From positions 10,124,001-10,188,000 of the forward strand of contig OY754469.1 of the NCBI GenBank assembly GCA_963575645.1: a stretch of 64,000 nt of DNA, written 5' to 3'. The position numbers and the translations under genes were made by a program. The notes below the pieces were generated by a model, which saw nothing but the letters and a program-made list of their open reading frames with translations, was not told the DNA's origin and made no database searches. Below are positions 54,875-64,000 of the stretch, in pieces. The stretch's first letter is position 1. The number at the start of each line of letters is the position of its first letter. The DNA is from Xanthostigma xanthostigma (Eukaryota > Arthropoda > Insecta > Raphidioptera > Raphidiidae).

Positions 54875-54962
54875 CAGTCAAAGCCATGAGTGTCGTAAAC
54901 GAACCGCCATCAAAAAAAGTTGGTAACTCCTGATCCAGAGGAATCAAAATATTGTTACGTAA
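54875..54962 (-). CDS. possible internal exon, unknown protein
   Basis: 88-bp segment bounded by a strong acceptor (pyrimidine tract, TTACAG) and a consensus donor G|GTGAGT. It reads LRNNILIPLDQELPTFF then DGGSFTTLMALTG in the open frame. Codon use and splice sites look real, but I do not recognise the protein and see no neighbouring exon. It would belong to a gene with introns longer than several kilobases. Confidence 0.4.
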
Positions 54963-54969
54963 CTGTAAG

Positions 54970-57320
54970 AAAAAATAAGACAGCTGTATTATTCCATAAG
55001 GTGTTGAATTTCTTGGACTACACATCGCTGCTGAAATAATTTGAAACTTTTGGGTTACAAATTGTTTTCAATCAGATATGAATTCTATAAAAATAAAAGT
55101 GCATTTAAAAAAAAAACACTCGAACTTTTACGCCATTTATAGGTAGCTTTATCTACGAATATTGCTACTGGTAAATTACCAGGTAGGGACGCCAACATTG
55201 AAAATGAAAAAAAATATATGAATTAGTTCACCTCTGTAAACACTAAACACTGATTTTTGTTCTGACTATACATTTCAATTAGACAGTAACTGCCTAATTA
55301 AATGCACTATATATACATAAATCCAGATTTCTATAGTAGATTAAAATAGTCTAAATTGTTCAAAACGAAAAAAAAAATAATCTCAAACCGCTAACATTCT
55401 CGCTCGACGCAAGTTTCGCTAATCCTGTTAACACCACCATCAGGAGATGGTTAACACAAACCTTCTACTAATGATGCGAACGAAAGGTGCTAGAGATTAT
55501 TAATAATATTCAGTGTCTTCACATTGAAGGTTCCATCACATAGTGCAGCAACCAGCAACGGCCGTCAGACAGATCTAGTGTGCTTAGTGATGAGTCGTTT
55601 TCATTAATTAATTTGCATTGATAAAAAAACTACTCGAAAATTGCACTAAACGCTGTACTGGTTTGTGTTGGGTTGGTTGCGACATCGTGCAGGTTGCAGG
55701 TTTGTGCTGTGCTGGTCCGTGCTTGACAAGTGTGCGCGGTCTTTTATAGTGAGAGGTGATCAGCTCGTTGTAAGTGAAATAGGAACTCTTTATACTCAGT
55801 AATCAGTCGACTGGTTTTAGTCAAATATAAATCGGGACTCTAGTAAAGTAACAGAAATAGATTCTTCGAGTTTTTTTTTAAATTTATTTACACTGGCTAA
55901 ACGCTTTCCCTCTTTTAAACGCTGTTATTTTTACACGGGTTGTTTGTTTGGAGCTGTGTCTTTCATGGTTGACATTTCAACATGCAATAATTTCTGGAGA
56001 CAAAGTATTTACCGTATAATTAGACTTGAAACATACAAATTATTGTTTCATTTTCTTCCCGTTTGTTTGCATTTCACGGTGAATATTTATGCAAGCTCTA
56101 TTAGGGATGAGCAATCGCCGGGAACGATGCCCGCCACTATAGCTACGTAATTATTCTTGGAATAATCCATACATTTTAGTTAACGGGTCCAATAGGATCG
56201 TCGTAACCACACTTCCCTGGGACTTCCAAATCAGGAAAAAGCTCACACTTACACACTGTTAAAAATAGCTGAGCATTCTAGTATGATTCCCATTCGTAAT
56301 GTGTATTTTCACTAAAGAATTTAATTACTTTCCGAATAATTTAATACAATTATTGCTACAACATGTACGAATTCTTGTTATTTATATATATTTTAATGGT
56401 TTTGTAAATTAGTTTCATGATAAATGATGCAGTTTGACAAGCTACAAAATATAGCATAAATTAAGAAATAGATATTATTAAAACACGGAGATACAAGTGT
56501 CTGTACAATTTTAAGTGGGTACAATATATTTTATTAAGCACGGACAGGTATAAAAAATTGCTTTAAGATTAAAATATTCATAATTATTATAGAAAAGTAA
56601 GCTTTGTGTGAATCTTCAGAGCATCCAATGAATTTTTGCAATGTTTAACCAGTCATGTTTTGCAATACCTAATGAATAAAATAATTATACGCATACAAAA
56701 TACAATTAGCTAAGCCATAAAGTATAAACACACAAGGAAAAAAAAGAGTTATTTTGACTCAATTTTTTTCCTTCATGCTTGATGATGGTTTTATAAATTC
56801 CTGGACAAAATTAACGCCCAACATCTTCTGGCATCTTGTGGAATGGGAATGGTAAAATTTAACCCCCAAAATAAAATTTCAACTTTTTAAATTTCAAGTC
56901 TGGCTTTGAAAACACTATTTCAGTACCTCTGCCATTTGAGTAATTCTATAGTTAGAGAAAAATCTGCTTATACAGATAATTGACAGTATTAACAAGTAAC
57001 GTTTTTGTACCACGGAGGTATGAAACGTACTTTATTGGATAGATAAATTTATTTTATTTTAATAGATGACTATTGGAAATCACTTAAATATTTTGTAATC
57101 TCGCTACACGATCTTGAATGTTATTTCCGTTGGATCTCATATGCCTCGGTATGGATCATTCAGCTACATTATTACGTCATGTGTATTCTAATCTAACTAT
57201 TAGCAAGTCATTTTATTGATAGAACTAATCTCATGGATGCAGCGCTACAATAACGATAATGGTTATCTATTGTTTCAGGTAACGAGAAAAACTGAGAGAT
57301 TGGTTCATGATTCTGTAAAA
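54970..57320. other. no gene established; possible 5' exon near 55740
   Basis: Around 55560-55790 the sequence is GC-richer and has 'gtcttttatagtgag' (TATA-like), 'gatcagctcg' (initiator-like) and 'gttgtaagtg' (donor-like). This could be an untranslated first exon on the + strand. The rest is AT-rich and empty. Confidence 0.3.
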
Positions 57321-57324
57321 AAAA

Positions 57325-57892
57325 TTGGTTGTCTGTAAAGTCGGTTTACGGACGATAGTTTTACGTGCTAACGTATTCCGTAATACATAACCTAAATTTA
57401 TATAATAATTATAATAATTCGAATCTATGATATTGCATCTTTCGCTTCAAATTTAGGTTAATTTTATTTATTAAATTACTCACCACCTATAAAAATAATT
57501 TTTTCTATTAACTTTCTTTCTTTCGTATTTATTTAAGTCTCAAAGATTAACTGTCATACTATTTATAAAACAATTGTTTCACTGTTTATATAAAATTCCA
57601 AAACCTACTTACAATATTTAAGTATTTTCATACGTCAAAAAATTGATTTTTATAATGATAAAATTTGTAAGAAAACGATTTTTTCGAGAGATGAGACCTA
57701 GCTAAAACGATTTTTTGCCCCCCAAAATCCCTTTTCAGTAAATTTCATCCAAATCGTTAGGGCCGTTTTCGAGAAAAGCACGCACAGGGTCAGGCGGAAC
57801 GTTACGAACGTTACACTTTTTCGTGCATGCAGCCGGTGTTTTATCAATTTATAAGATTGATGATTCGTCAATTTATAAGACGTTATCACGTC
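57325..57892 (+). mobile_element. family P element, copy 9, with family A inside
   Basis: Ends TTGGTTGTCTGTAAAGTCGG and GACGTTATCACGTC with A-runs outside. The interior 57536-57776 is family A (as at 985-1238). It is followed by 'cgcacagggtcaggcggaac', common to other P copies. Confidence 0.88.
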
Positions 57893-57899
57893 AAAAAAA

Positions 57900-59090
57900 C
57901 ATTTAAATCAAACGGATTTAGGTATGAATTTCTTGACGAATTTTACTGATTCTATAATTATATCACTGCTCCATAATTTAGTCAAGATTCCATGAAACTC
58001 TTTTCTGGTCTTGCCAAGATCAATACCGTCTTAGTGGCAATATATAACTTAAATAATGTGTGTGCCTTTTGACTATGTGAAAATAAATCATATTATTATT
58101 ATATTTTGAAAAAGTACGATATTGATCGTATAAGATAACTTTTCTTGATATATCAGTTCGATAAATGAAACGCTAAGCTGTCATCATCATTATTAAAGGT
58201 TACACATATTTAAATAGTTGTTTAGTGTTGCCTTTATATACAGCATGTACGCACGTTAATGGAACTTAACTGAACTTAGAAATTATATTAATTCTTCATT
58301 TGCTCTTATAAAACGTCCTTGTAAGTCATATATAAAAATGAGGTAGGTACCTAATACCCAAGTCAAATTTTTGAAGAAGGGAACATCTTACCTAACTGGT
58401 ACTAAAAATAAATCTGGCTAATTAAACTAATAAAACAGGGATATATTTCGTGCGTGTTTATTTTATGACTTGTGTGGCCGTTAAAACTCGCTGGTTCTTG
58501 TTTTACCATAACGTCATTCTGCGTCATAAAATTATAATTCACGCAAGTAATACAAAGCCTAGACGACAGCATTACCAAACTTCTGCAGTTTCTAAAACTG
58601 ACAAACCTAGAAAACAAAATATAAATTACTTAATACCCTATTTATCAATATTATGCAAACTATTATTATTACTTACCTTTTTAATTCCATATTTATATTT
58701 TAGTACTTACCTATGTATATGAGTGGTTGTAATTCAACAACTTTTCGTGCATATAGCCAAAGTTGCTGAGCACGTAATTTAAGTAAAAAAAAAAAATACA
58801 AAGCCTACTTATGCGGACACATTGTATAATACGCGATACGGATAGCTTTTTTACATAGAGGTACATAATAAGTAGATATTATGAACATGAGTAGTCTAGA
58901 AGAAATACAATTGATTACGTTTGACAGACAACATGACAGCAAAGAGTAAATATTTAATAATCAACTCAATTATAGGCAAATTCAAAGCTGCTTTTTATAC
59001 AAAACGCGTCTGTATTATCAGATATTCATATATTATAAACTTTTACTTAGAAGGATTTGATGTTGGTTTAAAATCAATAAAGTAGATTTA
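57900..59090. other. no gene recognised
   Basis: AT-rich DNA. At 58824-58845 a fragment ('gtataatacgcgatacgg') resembles one end of the 6767-type TIR family. Frames at 58402-58722 on both strands lack any domain. Confidence 0.4.
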
Positions 59091-59411
59091 CACCATATAT
59101 CTATTAATAATTATAACTATATAAATCATTGCCTATCTACTCAATGTGAACGCAACAATGCGTATCGAAAATATATCTGCGTCTCTTTCTTCGATGTAAT
59201 TCCCTGATTTCACCTATGATAGGATTGGTTGATGTACTTGCATTCAATCTGAATAAAGTATCTCTGTTTCAAAAACTTTGTCTTTTTCTATGACGTTAAC
59301 ATGGGCGTACCCAGCTTTTGGTCCAGGAGGGGGCAAATTAGAAATTTCTTAAGCCGGGTCTTCCGTGCTTGTTTTGCCCTCCTGGATACGCCAGTGCTTA
59401 CGGCGTAAAAA

Positions 59412-60451
59412 TTGGTTGTCTGTAAAGTCGGTTTACGGACGATAGTTTTACGTGATAACGTATTCCGTAATACATAACCTAAATTTATATAATAATTATA
59501 ATAATTCGAATCTATGATATTGCATCTTTCGCTTCAAATTTAGGTAAATTTTATTAAGTAGAATAATAAAACACTATAAAAAGTACACTATTATTATATA
59601 AAAAACAACTATGGCATGTATCTCTTTTGCGCATGCGCCGATTTTCCCCAAAAAATTTACAAAAATTTCTAGTAAAAATAGATAGAGTAAAAACCGTTTT
59701 AAAAACTATATTATTATTATATAAAACATCATTATAAGAGATATATTCTTTTACGCATGCGCCGATGTTCCCCAAAAACAATAGGCCACTTCATATTTGC
59801 ATATCAAACATCCTCCCAAAATTTGGTTTCAATCCGCTTATCCTTTGTGTCGGAATGATAAGAAATGTCAAAAGTGACGTTTGCAACTGTCAAAGTATTA
59901 TGTTCTAATAATTAGTTATTCCAATACTTAACTTAGAAGGCGTTGCATTTCACAAAATACTAATGTCAAAAAATTGAATTAAACATTAGAAATGCAGCCG
60001 TTTTCATGTTAAGACAAGACATACGTTATTTTCTAATTTCCATGTACGGCAAACGAAGACGACCGACCGCGTCGCGCCATGCATTAGACAACATTGCATT
60101 TATACAACTATTTTTCTATATAAATTTGTATAAAAAAACTGTTTAGGCAAATTCTGTTATACGAAATCTATGTAAAATGTTCTCCTCTTTCGTTTAAGAC
60201 TGGTTTCAAACCGATCTGATTTAAATTGAGCGAGAAATTAGCAAAAAGCACGCACAGGGTCAGGCGGAACGTTACACGTTAGGAACGTTACGCGTTAGGA
60301 ACGTTACGCGTTAGGAACGTTACGCGTTAGGAACGTTACGCGTTAGGAACGTTACGACCGTTAGGAACGTTACACTTTTTCGTGCATGCAGCCGGTGTTT
60401 TATCAATTTATAAGATTGGTGATTCATCAATTTATAAGACGTTATCACGTC
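59412..60451 (+). mobile_element. family P element, copy 10 (longest, 1040 bp)
   Basis: Complete ends inserted in the A-run of family R copy 3. The interior holds the 'gcgcatgcgccgattttccc' block (twice), the region shared in inverse with copies 7 and 8, and a 16-bp tandem at about 60270-60360. No coding frame. It gives the exact boundaries of the family. Confidence 0.92.
60265..60375. repeat. 16-bp tandem repeat inside family P copy 10
   Basis: Six or so copies of GTTAGGAACGTTACGC, grown from the single or double 'aacgttcctaacg' found at this place in other copies. Confidence 0.9.
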
Positions 60452-60524
60452 AAAAAAGACAGAAGTATATGTTTGCACCCTAATAGTTTGATTGCGATTT
60501 TATTCCTATGCTCAGTATAGAATA

Positions 60525-61305
60525 AAAGTATTTGATTTACACAAATGAACGTAAACTATTTATTTTCGGTTAATTGCCAAAAGTCTACAGCGTTTGGTAG
60601 AACTTGCAGTTATGTGATTTTAGGGTTAAATCTCATATTATTAATAGAAGAAACTTTTAAAAGTTAATAAAAAAACATTCGCCCATATTAAAACGAGTCT
60701 AATGCATTATTTTGCAGGTATTAATATTTGAGCAGATGGTAGTTTACCCAAGCAAGTTGATTCTTTTGAGAATGATAATATAAAAACAGGTAAAATTTGA
60801 CTCGCACGGTTGCTGTGTCATTCTTCATCAGCGGTGACACTTTCACGTTTTATTCTTATTGTATTCTCCCGACCTATTTTATCCATATTATTTGCGGATA
60901 CCCTCAACTTTGGTATTATAACAATGTTGACTTTTGTCCTTCACTGTGCAATAGAGATCTGTACCTTTTTGACCAAAGATACGATTGTGTGAAGAAAACC
61001 ATAAGTGATTTTTAAATATAATCAGATACAATTGTTGCGTATCCAGTGAATGTGCATAATTCAATGATAATGGACTCTCTCATTTGTAATTCTTTAACAA
61101 AATCATTAGCTTAATGTTGTGTAATTTTGGAAAATGATTTACGTTATAACTTATTATATTTGAAATGTTTTTTGACTATTGTAATTGAAAAAATCCACAT
61201 TTCAAAAAAAATGTTCACCACAACAAGACAATCTTAAATTTGAAGCGTGAAGAAAAAATATTATACAGTGATTTTTATTTGAAGTGCAATTTATAGCCAT
61301 GAGTT
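60525..61305. other. no gene recognised
   Basis: Two overlapping frames near 60797-61015 lack a domain. The rest is AT-rich. Confidence 0.4.
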
Positions 61306-61309
61306 TTGT

Positions 61310-61466
61310 TGATATATGGTAGCTATGGAAATCATTAATGCATTAGAGAAAATCGTCCCACATAAAATGCAACATAGACTGGAAGCCCAATGGGGAGGTT
61401 CGTAAGCATTCTATGTGGAACGATTTTCTGTAATGCATTAATGATTTCCATATAGCTACTATATCA
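61310..61466. repeat. palindromic foldback, 157 bp
   Basis: Arms of about 55 bp ('tagctatggaaatcattaat', 'agaaaatcgt') with a loop of about 45 bases. A hairpin MITE is likely. Confidence 0.8.
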
Positions 61467-61469
61467 ATA

Positions 61470-63620
61470 TACTGATTTCAGTAATATTTACGATATATTT
61501 GCCAAGTACAACTTCAATTCCGAGATGCATAAAATATTATTTATTTATAAAAAATATTTTTAAAAACAGGCATATGTTTCAACAATTTACCAACGAAAGG
61601 AAATAAATTGTGTCCCACTGCAGGCGGTGTAACGCAGGGTTGCTCCGAATGTTTCAGCCCCCCTGCGGTTTGTTAGGGTACCCGCGGAGGCTGGTGTTAC
61701 TAATGTACGCATGTGCAGTATGCAATAACCGTCTTACAACAACTAAAAAATTACTTATTCGATAACGGGTGTTTGGTGATTCTGGTCCTTACTTAGTTAA
61801 CACAACATAAGTCTTTGCTAATATTATAAAGAGGTAAAGTTTGCAAATAAGGATGTAGGAGGTAATCTCATCCTTTCAAAAAAATTTCACCAATATTTAG
61901 AATGGACCTTCAGGATTCGCGTTAAAATAAAAGTGCTTTTCGTGGAGACCAATTTTGCAGCGTAATTCGATAAAAAAACGGTGGCAATCCACAAATTCGG
62001 GCGAAGCCGGACCGGGCCGCTATAGTTACATTTATTTGAATGCTGGCAGCAATTTAATCTGACCCATTTTGTTGTTACCAAAAAACTTCAAACATACCAA
62101 TAAGGGATTCTTTAAAAAATGGGATAGTATGGATTGAGTTGAGATTAAGGTAAGTTAAAAACTGGGGAAGATGTCTTCAAAGTGACTAAAAGATCCAGAA
62201 GGATGACATCTCCTTCAACGCAAATTTCTTAGATATTCTTCGGATCGCCTTGTCTTTTTTGAATTATGCACTTCGAAGGTATAAAAAAGTCGTCAAAGCG
62301 TTCTTTTTTCCAATAATCCTGCTGGGCCTACATAAATTCATAGAAAATAATAAAACGACTATATTAAATCGGTATAAAAATTGAACAGTTATCTTTACTA
62401 AATATTGGGGGAAAAAAAGTTGCAGTATATTTTTAAAATCCGTAGATGCGGTTTGAATCTTTGTTTTAGAACAGTTTGTATACAAATTGTTCCACAAAAG
62501 AAGTAAGGATCCACATATGTGTTGTGGCTATTGAATGTATTTTACTTGGAATCTGTTAAGATAAGTAATAAATTATCTCAGTTAAAAGGAGTTGGAGGCT
62601 GTTGCAGTGATGCAGAGAGGTTTGTATCGATCCGAAAGATAGGTAAGCAGATGTATCAAAAGGGCGCTGATGATATTTACATCTTTTATAAACACATTTA
62701 GATCGAAGATATGTACTGTACACTTTATATATTAACATATCTTTTTGTTCAATATTAAATAATTAACTTTTTTTATAATGATTCATCCACATTTGAAGTG
62801 ACTAAGATATCTTTAATCAACAGAATCTTTGAAATAAGTAGGTACTAATTTTAAATGTGAGAAAAAATTATTGCGTAGTCATATAAGGAAATACTGATTT
62901 GCGATTATGAAATGCAACCCAGATATTTTTAATTACCTACCCCTCATATAATTTGTTTACGCGTAGCGTTCGCTCCCGGTCCCCGCTGTCACGCGTCGGG
63001 AGCTTTATGCCGGCCCTGCTAAAATCAATTTGAAGGAAGGATAACAAAACAGGAGCATAATAAATTCGAACATCTGACGACAAACCAATGTGCTTTCAAT
63101 TTCTGATTAGTGCCTTTTCTTAAGAAGTACGCATGCCAAAAGTATAACAAAAGGAACAAAATGTATTTCAATTCTAAAGAAAATAGCCAGTATGCAAGCA
63201 ATACAAATTTATGAGGCGCGGCAGTGGTATAGTATACCTACTTTCGAGGAAGATTTGCTAGTGTACTCAATAAAGAGGGTTGAGCCATAATATTTTATCG
63301 TTTTGTGGAACAAAAATATAACTAAAAAAGAGCAATTTTTTAGTTATTGGAGGACAGGTTTCTATACAAAGTTGGATCGATTTAACAAACTAAAAGGAAA
63401 ACAATCAAATTTAGAAAGCAAACATGAAATAATCTCGAGCCTGAAGAAGTTTTCTTCTTGTGAACAATAATTGATTTTTTAATAAGGAACCTATTATAAT
63501 CTGTGGTATGCCGCGCCAAAATTTGTGAATGATATTAAGAAAAGTCATTCATTATTCTATTATCCTTATGTTTCGTATAAAAACAGTACTGGAAAGGTTT
63601 TTTTCACGGAATTATATTCT
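61470..63620. other. no gene recognised
   Basis: 61610-61710 is GC-richer ('cggtgtaacgcagggttgct') without a frame. 62980-63025 ('tttatgccggccctgct') resembles a hAT-type end. Short frames at 61887-62740 show no domain. Confidence 0.4.
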
Positions 63621-63624
63621 ACAT

Positions 63625-63856
63625 CAGGCCTGGGCAAATGGCGGCCCGCAGCGCAATTTTGTCCGGCCCGCGAAGCATTTTAGAAAATTATAGTAAAATA
63701 CGGAAATAGAATGTGGGGACCTTTTTATTTTTTTTTGCTCTACGAATGCGGCAATAGAATGTGAGGACCTTTTTTTTTTGCTCTGCAAATTTTTGGCCCA
63801 AGGTCAAATTTTCATCAGCTATGCGGCCCGCCGATCAAAAGATTTGCCCGCCCCTG
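63625..63856. mobile_element. short hAT-type element, CAGGCCTGGGCAAA family
   Basis: Ends CAGGCCTGGGCAAATGGCGG and GATTTGCCCGCCCCTG, with 'cggcccg' on both sides. This is the widespread CAGGGGTGGGCAAA type of hAT end. Flanking 8-mers do not match well, so the copy is old. The right end recurs alone in a RagC intron at 20893. Confidence 0.75.
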
Positions 63857-64000
63857 TACTCGATTATGTACTACATTGTTTAGAAACCTTCAGAAGGAAA
63901 TATTTATAGTACTAACAGACGGTCGAACTTGGTTCGAAGCGGACAGCGGATCTGGTCCGCTCCGTACCAAATCTGTTCGTCTGTACAGTAGTCTGCGTGT

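Larger units (their letters stand above)
59094..60518 (+). repeat. interspersed repeat, family R copy 3, split by a P element
   Basis: Left part 59094-59411 runs to 'cttacggcgtaaaaa'. The right part resumes at 60452 with 'aaaaaagacagaagtatatg' and ends at 'ctatgctcagtat'. Removing 59412-60451 restores the arrangement seen intact at 33414-33590. Confidence 0.85.

Overview
This 64 kb window is animal nuclear DNA, most likely from a moth or butterfly (Lepidoptera). It is AT-rich and gene-poor. It has spliceosomal introns with GT/AG borders, AATAAA signals, a nuclear tRNA-Arg gene with a poly-T terminator, and many interspersed repeats. Several repeats look like types I know from lepidopteran genomes: a 3' end containing CTCCTCCTTTTTTTGAAGTC (about 28.47 kb), a 'gggtttcgtaccataaggg' block with 'aatggccgcc' downstream (10.6-10.77 kb), and Helitrons beginning TCTATACTAATATATAAAGC. 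The order is an inference from repeat style; no species is claimed.

Genes. (1) 11.11-14.13 kb, + strand: a four-exon gene for a secreted protein of about 544 residues. It has a signal peptide, a long Asn/Gln/Ser-rich middle, and a C-terminal domain of about 116 residues that resembles the avidin fold but lacks several biotin-contact residues. (2) 19.01-22.68 kb, - strand: a complete eight-exon RagC/D GTPase gene. All exon phases agree and give 393 residues. The product is the lysosomal Rag GTPase subunit of amino-acid sensing through TORC1. (3) 27.52-28.16 kb, - strand: the C-terminal part of a tyrosine-recombinase-like (Crypton-like) protein. (4) 42.87 kb: tRNA-Arg(ACG). Weaker candidate exons lie at 46.1, 47.15, 47.77 and 54.9 kb.

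Repeats fill most of the rest. There are hAT-type elements with 8-bp target duplications (6.09, 15.26, 37.67, 49.35 kb; the last keeps a transposase dimerisation-domain relic). There are PIF/Harbinger-type elements (21.28 kb inside a RagC intron; 41.00 kb with an N-terminal transposase relic), TA-flanked mariner-like elements (18.12, 25.11, 35.15 kb), and two Helitrons (36.39 kb; 52.72 kb, which carries a tRNA-Lys-like sequence). Several long foldbacks are present (25.3-26.4, 27.25, 34.6 kb), as is a chain of palindromes at 16.4-17.46 kb. An 83-bp satellite with dimeric higher-order structure occupies 32.1-33.25 kb. One unclassified family has ten copies in this window and sits in poly(A) tracts; an occupied and an empty version of the same host repeat define its ends.

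The genes show no functional grouping. They are ordinary separate eukaryotic loci in a repeat-dense region, and repeats have invaded the introns of both larger genes: a SINE in the avidin-like gene, and a satellite-bearing MITE and a hAT end in RagC.
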